Below are positions 13,172 through 20,190 of a DNA stretch of 24,717 bases, one piece after another. The stretch is from CAZERT01 sp964630015. Its GTDB lineage: Bacteria > Patescibacteriota > Microgenomatia > UBA10105 > UBA927. Every line of letters begins with the position of its first letter. Within the stretch, counting starts at the first letter, position 1. Location: the NCBI GenBank assembly GCA_964630015.1, contig CAZVTJ010000010.1:1-24717 (forward strand), given 5' to 3'. Made by a program: the position numbers and the translations under genes. The notes beneath the pieces were generated by a model. The model made no database searches. It had not been told where the DNA came from and was given only the letters and a program-made list of their open reading frames with translations.

Positions 13172-14299
13172 TTAGAAAAAAGCATCGTCTATTCCGTCTA
13201 TTTCTTTTATATAATTTAAAATTGGCACACCTTCTGATTCCATTTTTTTAATATGGTTTAGAACAACGTTTGGTAAATGACGTATACAGTAAAATCCACA
13301 GTCTTTTTGTGGGTTGATAATGTGCATAGTATTTTTACGTTCAAAACTACCCCAAAATCTGTCAAATGGCATATCATCAATTGATCCGATTTTTTTATCT
13401 GTCCTCCCTCGCATATATGGACATGGGTATATTCCAGTAGGTGTTATTAATGTGCGCAACTCCATAACTGCGCATTGATCATATTCTTTAGGTTGAACTG
13501 GGTCATCGTGCTCTTGAAGATATTCAATTGATTTTGGCGATACAATTGCAAAATTGTCATCTTGAAGCTCTTGACATAAAGAGAATTGCTCAGAAACAAT
13601 ATTTTTCATATCTCTTGAAAATGGTATTAAATAGTGCTTTGAGTCAACCATTGGTTTGAATTCAAAATAATTACAGCCTATTTCTTTTGCTAGTTTTGCA
13701 GCCTTAAAAATTTCTCTTGCATTAGTTATATTTTCATTACCATCTTGACGTTGAATAATAAGAAAACAATATCCGAGAGCACCTTGCTTAATTTTCGCAA
13801 GATTACTCATATTTTGTATAACTCGATCAAATGAATGAGTTAAACCTGATGGGCGAAATTTCTCGTAAGTTGAACTGGTTCCGGCATCTATAGAAACTCT
13901 AGTCCATGCCACATGTTGAGCAACTGGTTCAAGATATCTAGATAAAAGGCTACCATTTGTAGTTAAACCTACATCTATGCCTTGATTATGTGCCTGAATA
14001 ATCGGATTGGGCATATCACTATGCATTAATGGTTCGCCACCACCTATGAATATAATTCCTTTAACCCCCATTCTAGAGCACTCATTAATTAATTGATTTA
14101 AACGTGTTGGAGGAATTTCATATTGCCCTTTAACATTTGCGCTTATACATTCAGGGCATTCATAGTTACAACGCGTTGTTGGGTCTAATTCGATTACTAA
14201 GGGAGAGGTTAATGAACCATCTACATAATTACGAAGATTTTGTCGATAATTTGATTGGAAAAGTTTATCTAAGTAATTGAATCTTTGGGCCTCTATCAT
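13172..14299 (-). CDS. Radical SAM/SPASM domain protein
   Basis: A protein of 375 residues. CNYECPEC (C44, C48, C51) is the CxxxCxxC motif that binds the SAM-cleaving 4Fe-4S cluster; IGGGEPLMH (86-93) and TNGSLLS are standard radical SAM strands. The C-terminal part has cysteines C276, C293, C334 and C338 (ITPTGIYPCPYMRG, CGFYCIRHLPN), a SPASM/twitch-type auxiliary cluster region. Known: SPASM enzymes modify ribosomal peptides, protein residues or small molecules. No precursor peptide or maturase partner was found next to it. It heads the minus-strand cassette and has a leaderless-type TACAAT seven bases before its ATG. Confidence 0.9.
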   Translation of the reverse strand: MIEAQRFNYLDKLFQSNYRQNLRNYVDGSLTSPLVIELDPTTRCNYECPECISANVKGQYEIPPTRLNQLINECSRMGVKGIIFIGGGEPLMHSDMPNPIIQAHNQGIDVGLTTNGSLLSRYLEPVAQHVAWTRVSIDAGTSSTYEKFRPSGLTHSFDRVIQNMSNLAKIKQGALGYCFLIIQRQDGNENITNAREIFKAAKLAKEIGCNYFEFKPMVDSKHYLIPFSRDMKNIVSEQFSLCQELQDDNFAIVSPKSIEYLQEHDDPVQPKEYDQCAVMELRTLITPTGIYPCPYMRGRTDKKIGSIDDMPFDRFWGSFERKNTMHIINPQKDCGFYCIRHLPNVVLNHIKKMESEGVPILNYIKEIDGIDDAFF

Positions 14300-14762
14300 G
14301 CTCTATATTGTAACATAATAAGTCCAATTAATATACATTTATACTTATTATTAATAAGTTTATTATCGGGTTGAATATTTAAAAACTTGATCATCTCGAA
14401 GTTGTATGGCATACTAAATTGAGTTGAAGGAGGTAATTGTTGTTTGGAAATAGGTTCTAACACTGTTAATGGTTCTCCGCCTTCCCTCGCCATAGCCTTG
14501 GCGACGGCGACCTTCACCACGTAGGTAACTCATCCCCAATACTAGTGATAATACCAACAGGTTTCCCACGGATTTTTACACCACAGCTTCAACATCGGGA
14601 GCATGGATGAAACCAACTTTGTGGTTTATGAAAGTGCGCCTCATTTATTATTCGTCGAAGTTTCGTTGTAATTCACCTAAGTATTGATACTGAAATTAAT
14701 TCCTTATCGGTATAATTTTTTCTTCAGGAATTTTTTTTGATAATGCGCTACTATGCAAACAC
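14300..14762. other. 463-base intergenic junction between the cassette and the surface-glycan genes
   Basis: Holds the cassette promoter at its left end, an AT-rich stretch to about 14460, a hairpin TCGCCA/TGGCGA at 14487-14504 within a GC-rich patch, and a short open stretch at 14552-14671 that reads like a coding remnant on the plus strand. TATAAT (14711-14716) and TACTAT (14749-14754) precede the DUF2079 gene; the second ends eight bases before its ATG. A 74-codon minus-strand open frame (14296-14520) has no recognisable features and is not called. Confidence 0.5.
14307..14312 (-). promoter_or_regulatory. -10 box of the radical SAM cassette
   Basis: On the minus strand, TACAAT is followed by seven bases (ATAGAGC) and the ATG at 14299, the same geometry as the host-type leaderless promoters elsewhere in the window. 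Confidence 0.55.
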
Positions 14763-16232
14763 ATGCTTGGGAAAGTGCGTACCATTTTCGGAAAAATTCA
14801 CGCTGCGGAAGTGATTCTTGCCGTTTTTTTTGTTGTATACGCGTCCTATTTTCTCTTCCTTTCTTTTTCCCGACACAATAATTACCGTTCGCTTCGTCTC
14901 GATCTTGGGAATATGGACCAAACGGTATGGAATGTCCACAATGGAAACGGATTCGTACTCACCGATCCTGAAGGGGAGGATGAGCAGTCCCGGCTTGCGA
15001 TACACGGGGATTTTCTGCTTATTTTCCTTGCTCCGCTGTATTCCCTGTGGTCGGACCCCCGCATGCTTCTCATTGTTCAAACACTTGCTATTTCCTTGGG
15101 TGTATTGCCGGTATATTTGCTTGCAAAGACAAAGACGAATTCGAAATCCATAGGAGTGGTATTCGGCATTCTGTATCTTCTGTATCCGGCACTCCATCGT
15201 TTGCTGCTTCATGATTTTCATGCAGTTGCACTTGCAACACCACTTTTTTTGTTTGCGTTTTGGTTTTTGGATTCGGGTAAAATTACCGCATTTCTGCTCA
15301 CGTGTGTTCTTGCGGGTCTTACGAAAGAGGATATGTGGTTGGTTACGGGGCTTCTTGGCATATATGCGGCCTGGATTCGACGTCTGCGTTGGGCGGGAAT
15401 TGGACTGGCGATCGTAAGTTTTGCTCTCTTTTATTATTTATTCTGGGTAGCAATCCCCGCAGTAACGCCGGATCGTCAGCATTTTGCCCTATCGTACCTT
15501 TCGGAATTCGGGGGGAGTCTAAACGGCATCGCAAAAAATCTTCTGAAAAATCCACTTGGTATTATTCCGGTTCTTATTGCACCTGATCGCCTGTGGTATT
15601 ATTTCCAACTGTTTGTGCCTGTCGGCTTTCTGTCTGTTTTCTCCCCGCTGTTTCTTGTTTTTTCCGCACCGGCACTTGGGATAAACATTCTCAGTAGTAA
15701 CGGCAACATGCGTATGATTGATTACCAATATACGAGCGCCATAACGCCGTTTATTTTTATCAGTGCCATATTTGGATTTTCCGCACTGAAGCGATTTTTA
15801 GTTAAACGGTTGCAGATGAAGCCGATTGTACGGTGGATACCTGTTGGTATATTGTCTGTTGTACTTCTGTGTGCCGGGTATGCCACATATCAGTGGGGGG
15901 AATTTCCGTTTTCGCCAACATCCAGGTTCAAAACGTTTACGACAGTTCCGCATCATAAGGACCGTATGGACTGGGTGAAGCACTATATACCTCAGTCCGC
16001 ATCGGTTTCTGCAACCAATAATCTTGGTGCACATTACTCCCAACGCAAAATCCTGTATAATTTCCCCATAGGGGCAATGAAAGCGGAGTATTCTGTCGTG
16101 CTGCTTGGTGATTATTACGCCTGGCCAAGCGGAGAGGTGCAACAGGCAACCGTCGATGCACTACTTTCAGATACTGGATACGAACTCCTTGCCCATGATG
16201 ATAATTTTTACGCGTTTAAAAAGAAGGAATAA
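14763..16232 (+). CDS. DUF2079 multi-pass membrane protein
   Basis: A protein of 489 residues with about ten hydrophobic helices. The family pattern is clear: LRLDLGNMDQTVWNVHNGNGF in the first extracytoplasmic loop, then AIHGDFLLIFLAPLYSLWSD, LLIVQTLAISLGVLPVYLLAK and LTKEDMWLV. The C-terminal soluble part (about 400-489) ends YELLAHDDNFYAFKKKE. Known: DUF2079 proteins resemble GT-C polyprenyl-phosphate-sugar glycosyltransferases; an activity has not been generally demonstrated. Context: it is followed seven bases later by a polyprenyl-type GT2 glycosyltransferase, which would supply the lipid-linked sugar donor. Inferred role: attaching sugars to a surface polymer or protein on the outer face. 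Confidence 0.88.
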   Translation: MLGKVRTIFGKIHAAEVILAVFFVVYASYFLFLSFSRHNNYRSLRLDLGNMDQTVWNVHNGNGFVLTDPEGEDEQSRLAIHGDFLLIFLAPLYSLWSDPRMLLIVQTLAISLGVLPVYLLAKTKTNSKSIGVVFGILYLLYPALHRLLLHDFHAVALATPLFLFAFWFLDSGKITAFLLTCVLAGLTKEDMWLVTGLLGIYAAWIRRLRWAGIGLAIVSFALFYYLFWVAIPAVTPDRQHFALSYLSEFGGSLNGIAKNLLKNPLGIIPVLIAPDRLWYYFQLFVPVGFLSVFSPLFLVFSAPALGINILSSNGNMRMIDYQYTSAITPFIFISAIFGFSALKRFLVKRLQMKPIVRWIPVGILSVVLLCAGYATYQWGEFPFSPTSRFKTFTTVPHHKDRMDWVKHYIPQSASVSATNNLGAHYSQRKILYNFPIGAMKAEYSVVLLGDYYAWPSGEVQQATVDALLSDTGYELLAHDDNFYAFKKKE

Positions 16233-16238
16233 GGTCAT

Positions 16239-17159
16239 ATGGTAAAAGTCAGTTATGTAATACCCCAGTATAATGAAGTGGAAAGCCTGCCGGAGTTGGT
16301 TGCGCAGGTCCGGAAAGCCGAAAAACGGCCATTTGAGTTTGTATTTGTAGATGACGGCAGTACAGATGGTTCGTTTGAAATATTAAAAAACCTCAAGAAA
16401 CAAAGCAAAGAACCATTTACCATCATCCGTTTCCGGAAAAACCAGGGGAAATCGGCAGCCATGGCAGTTGGATTTTCCTATGCACAGGGTGACTATGTCG
16501 TAACGCTTGATGCCGATTTACAGGATGATCCATCCCAAGTTGAAAAGTTGTTAACCAAACTCGACGAAGGATATGACCTGGCAGTCGGATGGCGCAAAAA
16601 CCGTCAGGATCCGAAGCAGAAAATCCGTTCTTCCTATATGTTCAACACCGTCGTGTCAAAAATCAGCGGCGTATATCTCCATGACATGAATTGCGGAATG
16701 AAGGCATACCGGCGCCAGGTCACCAAAGAAATTCCAATGTATGGGGAGCTTCACCGGTTTGTTCCGGTGTTGGCTGCCAGGCGTGGATTTAGGGTAACGG
16801 AAGTGGAGATTGTACACCACGAGCGCAAATACGGAAAGTCAAAATTCGGAAAAACGCGTGCGTTGCATGCATTTTTTGACTTGATTACTACGATGTTCAT
16901 TACGACATTCCAGAATAATCCGCTTAAGGTTTTTGGTGCCGCGGGAGTAATATTTATCGGGATAGGGGTGTTGGTTTTGCTCTATCTTTCCGGGCTTCAT
17001 TTTATGGGGCAGTCGATCGGGAGACGGCCGCTTCTTCTGTTTGGCATCTTGATGATCCTTTCCGGTATCCAGATTTTTTCAACCGGATTATTGGGGGAAC
17101 TGTTTGCCAGCACCACGGAAAAGACATCCCGGTATCCGGTTGCGGAAGTGGTGAAATAA
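16239..17159 (+). CDS. GT2 polyprenyl-phosphate glycosyltransferase (GtrB/DPM1-like)
   Basis: A protein of 306 residues. The catalytic GT-A domain contains SYVIPQYNEVESLPELV, EFVFVDDGSTDGSFEIL, NQGKSAAMAVGF, VVTLDADLQDDPSQ (the DxD region) and DMNCGMKAYRR; two C-terminal transmembrane helices follow (about 230-252 and 265-285). Known: this family transfers a sugar from a nucleotide donor to a polyprenyl phosphate on the cytoplasmic face (dolichol-phosphate mannose synthase, GtrB, ArnC). It has a good Shine-Dalgarno (AAGGAATAAGG) overlapping the end of DUF2079, so the two are one operon. With DUF2079 and the LAB_N protein it forms a complete glycan-modification module: charge the lipid, flip, transfer. 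Confidence 0.93.
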   Translation: MVKVSYVIPQYNEVESLPELVAQVRKAEKRPFEFVFVDDGSTDGSFEILKNLKKQSKEPFTIIRFRKNQGKSAAMAVGFSYAQGDYVVTLDADLQDDPSQVEKLLTKLDEGYDLAVGWRKNRQDPKQKIRSSYMFNTVVSKISGVYLHDMNCGMKAYRRQVTKEIPMYGELHRFVPVLAARRGFRVTEVEIVHHERKYGKSKFGKTRALHAFFDLITTMFITTFQNNPLKVFGAAGVIFIGIGVLVLLYLSGLHFMGQSIGRRPLLLFGILMILSGIQIFSTGLLGELFASTTEKTSRYPVAEVVK

Positions 17160-17161
17160 CT

Positions 17162-17425
17162 ATGAAACTCGATGCATGGACTTTGTTTGGTTTTGCTGCG
17201 CAGTTTGTTTTTTTCCTCCGGTTTGTGATTCAGTGGCTGGCATCGGAACGGGAGAAGAAAAGCGTGGTACCCATTGGTTTTTGGTATTTAAGTATAGTCG
17301 GTTCGATAATGATTTTAATCTATGCCCTTCAGCGTAAAGACATTGTGTTTATCGCCGGTCAATTTTTGGCACTGTTTATCTACGCGCGCAATATCATTCT
17401 TCGGAAACAATCAAGGGAAGAATAG
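17162..17425 (+). CDS. Lipid A biosynthesis N-terminal (LAB_N) domain membrane protein
   Basis: An 87-residue protein with three hydrophobic helices. FGFAAQFVFFLRFVIQWLASEREKKSVVPIGFWYLSIVGS matches the LAB_N domain, in particular the RFxxQWxxSExxKxSxxPxxFW pattern. Known: this small domain has a PQ-loop/SemiSWEET-like character and occurs either fused to glycosyltransferases or alone near them; its role in moving or flipping lipid-linked sugars is suspected. It starts two bases after the GT2 stop and is therefore in the same operon. The presence of an LPS-type domain name does not imply an outer membrane here. Confidence 0.9.
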   Translation: MKLDAWTLFGFAAQFVFFLRFVIQWLASEREKKSVVPIGFWYLSIVGSIMILIYALQRKDIVFIAGQFLALFIYARNIILRKQSREE

Positions 17426-17435
17426 ATAGTTCTAT

Positions 17436-17756
17436 ATGAAAAAGATTTATATTTTTGCACCGGATAAACAGGAGGTGATCGAAACACTAGTTGATGCCGC
17501 ATCACAACACGGAGCAGGGATAATCGGGAATTACAGTCATTGTTATTTTTTAACAAAAGGAACAGGGAATTGGAAATCGCTAGATGGTGCCCACCCAACC
17601 ATCGGGCATGTTGGTGAATATTCGCATGTACCGGAAGTAAAAATTGAAATGGTATGTCCGGATGAGAATGTTGTCTCGGTAGTGCGCGCAATACGAAATG
17701 TCCATCCCTATGAAGAACCGGAAATTGATGTAATCTCTTTAGATCCGGACAAATAA
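17436..17756 (+). CDS. Standalone YqfO/NIF3-insert domain protein (CutA-like fold)
   Basis: A 106-residue protein. GAGIIGNYSHCYF, GTGNWKSL, HPTIGHVGEYSHVPEVKIEM and HPYEEPEIDV match the middle insert domain of YqfO/NIF3-like proteins, here without the flanking metal-binding NIF3 halves. Known: the insert has a CutA/PII-like ferredoxin fold; standalone versions exist, with function unknown. It lies 11 bases after the LAB_N gene and four bases before the next gene, so it is probably co-transcribed with both. Confidence 0.88.
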   Translation: MKKIYIFAPDKQEVIETLVDAASQHGAGIIGNYSHCYFLTKGTGNWKSLDGAHPTIGHVGEYSHVPEVKIEMVCPDENVVSVVRAIRNVHPYEEPEIDVISLDPDK

Positions 17757-17760
17757 TGAT

Positions 17761-18192
17761 ATGACAATTGCAATTTGCGGCTCCATGAAGTTTTATCTGG
17801 AAATGGAAGCGGTAAAACGTACACTTGAATCTCTGGGACATACGGTCATTATTCCAAAAAAAGGTGAAGAGGGAGATGTTCCGGTTGAAGCCCGTGCCGG
17901 GATAACGGAAGATGAAATCGTTGCCGCAAAAATCGAGTACGATTTTATCCGTGAGCATTTCAAAAATATCAACATTTCCGACGCGATTTTAGTGTTGAAT
18001 TACGAAAAAAACGGGATCCCCAATTACATCGGCGGCAATACGTTTTTGGAGATGGGAGTTGCGTTTTGGCTTATGAAAACGATATATCTTCTCCATCCCG
18101 TTCCGGATATGGATTACAAAACGGAAATGCATGCGATGCAACCGGTTGTTCTTCATGGCAACTTAAGGAAAATTCCCCAAGTACTTAAATAA
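17761..18192 (+). CDS. Nucleoside 2-deoxyribosyltransferase-like protein
   Basis: A protein of 143 residues. N-terminal TIAICGSMKFYLEMEAVKRTLESLGHTVIIP and C-terminal half DAILVLNYEKNGIPNYIGGNTFLEMGVAFWL fit the nucleoside deoxyribosyltransferase superfamily, in which the Glu of the GNTxxEMGxA segment is the catalytic nucleophile. Known: members transfer or hydrolyse (deoxy)ribosyl groups of nucleosides or nucleotides, in salvage or housecleaning. The exact substrate cannot be told. It starts four bases after the preceding stop with a weak ribosome binding site; a tRNA-Arg promoter follows immediately. Confidence 0.82.
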   Translation: MTIAICGSMKFYLEMEAVKRTLESLGHTVIIPKKGEEGDVPVEARAGITEDEIVAAKIEYDFIREHFKNINISDAILVLNYEKNGIPNYIGGNTFLEMGVAFWLMKTIYLLHPVPDMDYKTEMHAMQPVVLHGNLRKIPQVLK

Positions 18193-18203
18193 CACCCAAA
18201 ATC

Positions 18204-18212
18204 TGCTACAAT
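18204..18212 (+). promoter_or_regulatory. Extended -10 promoter of tRNA-Arg(CCG)
   Basis: TGCTACAAT (TGn plus TACAAT) ends 14 bases before the mature tRNA 5' end. Confidence 0.6.
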
Positions 18213-18226
18213 AGGCAAGTTATTTC

Positions 18227-18298
18227 GCTTCCGTAGTTCAATGGATAGAACGCGGGCCTCCGAAGCCTGTAATTGCAGTTCGACTCTGCACGGGAGCA
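18227..18298 (+). tRNA. tRNA-Arg(CCG)
   Basis: Acceptor GCTTCCG/CGGGAGC (one G.U pair) with discriminator A, D-arm GTTCAATGGATAGAAC, anticodon stem CGGGC/GCCTG with loop CTCCGAA (anticodon CCG) and T-arm TGCAG-TTCGACT-CTGCA. CCA is not encoded. Decodes CGG. Confidence 0.95.
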
Positions 18299-18303
18299 CA
18301 ACA

Positions 18304-18309
18304 TATAAT
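18304..18309 (+). promoter_or_regulatory. -10 box of tRNA-Ser(GGA)
   Basis: TATAAT lies between the two tRNAs and ends eight bases before the mature 5' end of tRNA-Ser(GGA), so transcription could begin almost at the mature end. Confidence 0.5.
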
Positions 18310-18317
18310 AATGTAGA

Positions 18318-18400
18318 GGAGGCGTCGCCTAGTGGCTATGGCACGCGCTTGGAAAGCGCGCGAGCGCAAGCTCCCGTGGGTTCGAGTCCCTCCGCCTCCG
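18318..18400 (+). tRNA. tRNA-Ser(GGA)
   Basis: Class II tRNA. Acceptor GGAGGCG/CGCCTCC with discriminator G, anticodon stem CGCGC/GCGCG with loop TTGGAAA (anticodon GGA), variable arm GAGCGCAAGCTC and T-arm GTGGG-TTCGAGT-CCCTC with a weak terminal pair. CCA is not encoded. Decodes UCC/UCU. Confidence 0.95.
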
Positions 18401-18492
18401 CAAAAGAAACGCAAAGGAATATTAAACGCACTAAAATTATTTCGTGTCATTGGAATTTAAATAAATCCTATTAACAAGATAGATATTGTTAT

Positions 18493-18849
18493 ATGAGCAA
18501 CTTGTTTCATAACCTTATGTCTTCCAAGTTAGTGAGGGATCATATACCCGAAATAATTACACAATCCGGAAAAGTCGTTCATACGCACACCGCAACATCA
18601 GAAGAATATTTGCATAAACTTGTCGAAAAACTTCAGGAGGAATGCAAAGAGTATTCAAAAAGCTACGATCCGGAAGAGCTTGCGGACATTCTGGAAGTTG
18701 TATATGCATTGGGGGAAATTCACAAAATCCCACCGAAAAATCTGGAAACCATTCGGAAAAAGAAAAAAGTGTGCGGGGAGGATTTTCGAAGAAAATTATT
18801 CTTGAACTATAATCGTCGTTTATATGGCAGTTATTTTAAAAAATATTGA
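18493..18849 (+). CDS. MazG-like nucleotide pyrophosphohydrolase
   Basis: A protein of 118 residues. SSKLVRDHIPEIITQSGKVV opens the domain; ECKE and, after a short loop, ELADILEVVYAL give the ExxE...ExxD metal-binding pattern of all-alpha NTP pyrophosphohydrolases, followed by the typical IRKKKKVCGEDFRRKLFL. Known: such small proteins hydrolyse NTPs or phosphoribosyl-ATP; this subgroup (KLVRDxIPE) is a housecleaning type with unproved substrate. An in-frame ATG at 18517 is an alternative start. The end overlaps the next gene's start by 26 bases, although that gene has its own TATAAT. Confidence 0.88.
   Translation: MSNLFHNLMSSKLVRDHIPEIITQSGKVVHTHTATSEEYLHKLVEKLQEECKEYSKSYDPEELADILEVVYALGEIHKIPPKNLETIRKKKKVCGEDFRRKLFLNYNRRLYGSYFKKY
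18808..18813 (+). promoter_or_regulatory. -10 box of the BaiN-type flavoprotein gene
   Basis: TATAAT inside the end of the MazG-like gene, ten bases before the ATG at 18824. Confidence 0.45.
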
Positions 18850-20083
18850 TTGCGTGATTATTGGCGGCGGTCCGGCGGGGATCATGGCAGCCCTTTCGGT
18901 CCGGCACTATTTTCCCGACTCCCGTATTGTTATTCTGGAAAAATCCAATGAGCTGGCACGGAAATTACCTATATCCGGCGCAGGACGTGGCAATTTGACG
19001 AATGTACATCTCCGCGACAGTGCTTTGTCGTTTTATCACGGTGACCAAAACCTCATATCTTCTGTATTTTCGCAGTTTGGTTTTGATGACATAGTTCGAT
19101 TTTTTACCGATCTGGGAATCCCACTGTATGAGGAAACCAAAATGGAAAAGGGAAAACTGTTTCCGATCATTGATCATGCAAAAACGGTCCGCGATATATT
19201 AGCCATGGAGGTGACCCGTGCCTCGATAGAAGTCTTTCTGGACTCTCAGGTTCTGTCGCTGACAAAAATCGGTTCCTGTTGGATGGTTAAAACAAATGAG
19301 CGGGAATTTTCCTGTACATCCATAGTATTGGCAACCGGTGGAAAATCCTACCCGGCACTTGGATCGGATGGATCAGGATTTGAACTGGCAAAAAGGCTTG
19401 GTCATACGATTGTTGAACCGGTTATTTCCGCCGTACCGCTGGTATCAAAAAATATTCTCTCGCACTATCTGCAGGGAGAAAAAATCCGGGCATCCGTAAC
19501 CGTAGTGATCGACGGAAAAGATATACATATGGAAAACGGTGAGGTGTTGTTTACCCAATACGGATTTTCCGGTCCGGCAGTGTTTGATGTGAGTCGTGAG
19601 TGCTCCGTTCGGATCAACCGGGAACAGAAATCCGATGTGATACTTCGTATTTCGTTTGTACCGCATATCCCGGGTGGTGAGCTTCCGGATTTACTTCGAA
19701 AGCGTTTTGAAAATAATGCGGATTTTCCCGTATCTACTACGCTATGGGGTCTGGTGAGTGAAAAAGTTGCTAATGCGATTTGTGCTGCTGCATCCATTCC
19801 TAAAGGGCAAAAAAGCAGGGAGTGCTCGCGGGATGAACTCCGCAAAATCCAAAATATACTCACGGGGTTTGAAGCTTCTATAACAGGAACGCGTGGATGG
19901 AATGAAGGGGAGTTTACGGCAGGTGGAATATCAACGGATGAAATAAACCCCGCAACACTGGAATCCAAACTGAAAAAGCGGTTATTTTTTGCCGGAGAAA
20001 TGATCGATGTTGATGGTGCTGTTGGCGGATTTAATCTTTCCTGGGCGTGGGCAAGCGGTTGGGTGGCCGGAAAACTAGTATAA
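18824..20083 (+). CDS. BaiN/HI0933-like FAD-dependent oxidoreductase
   Basis: A protein of 419 residues. The dinucleotide-binding start DCVIIGGGPAGIMAALS is followed by ARKLPISGAGRGNLTN (family signature), VLATGGKSYPALGSDGSG and the C-terminal RGWNEGEFTAGGISTDEINPAT and FFAGEMIDVDGAVGGFNLSWAWASG. Length and motif order fit the HI0933/BaiN flavoprotein family. Known: members are FAD enzymes with few assigned substrates; BaiN reduces bile-acid intermediates and others are called aminoacetone oxidases, so the reaction here is open. A promoter box for the uridine kinase overlaps its stop codon. Confidence 0.93.
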   Translation: MAVILKNIDCVIIGGGPAGIMAALSVRHYFPDSRIVILEKSNELARKLPISGAGRGNLTNVHLRDSALSFYHGDQNLISSVFSQFGFDDIVRFFTDLGIPLYEETKMEKGKLFPIIDHAKTVRDILAMEVTRASIEVFLDSQVLSLTKIGSCWMVKTNEREFSCTSIVLATGGKSYPALGSDGSGFELAKRLGHTIVEPVISAVPLVSKNILSHYLQGEKIRASVTVVIDGKDIHMENGEVLFTQYGFSGPAVFDVSRECSVRINREQKSDVILRISFVPHIPGGELPDLLRKRFENNADFPVSTTLWGLVSEKVANAICAAASIPKGQKSRECSRDELRKIQNILTGFEASITGTRGWNEGEFTAGGISTDEINPATLESKLKKRLFFAGEMIDVDGAVGGFNLSWAWASGWVAGKLV

Positions 20084-20084
20084 T
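20079..20084 (+). promoter_or_regulatory. -10 box of the udk-surE-nudix operon
   Basis: TATAAT overlaps the TAA stop of the flavoprotein gene and lies seven bases before an ATG at 20092 that is in frame with udk. It predicts a leaderless start there, in competition with the Shine-Dalgarno-preceded ATG at 20191. Confidence 0.6.
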
Positions 20085-20190
20085 TCGTATTATGGAAATA
20101 GACATTGTAAAAGAACGGATGCTGCTTTTTTTCCAAATTATGCAAAAAGATGTGTCGGGTATTGCATGGTCAAAAAATAAGGATAGAAAT

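Noticed and set aside
13172..14299. RiPP biosynthesis cluster built around the radical SAM/SPASM enzyme
   Set aside because: No small precursor-like ORF, RRE domain or exporter was found next to it; the neighbours are a sugar kinase and a phosphoesterase.
14296..14520. 74-codon minus-strand open frame
   Set aside because: No recognisable motif, composition changes half way through, and it runs through the promoter of the radical SAM gene and a hairpin.
18238..18474. Short open frames on both strands over the tRNA-Arg/tRNA-Ser pair
   Set aside because: They are translations of tRNA genes, with no protein family resemblance.
20092..20190. Separate small gene upstream of udk
   Set aside because: It is in frame with udk with no stop between, so it is more simply an alternative N-terminus or leader.
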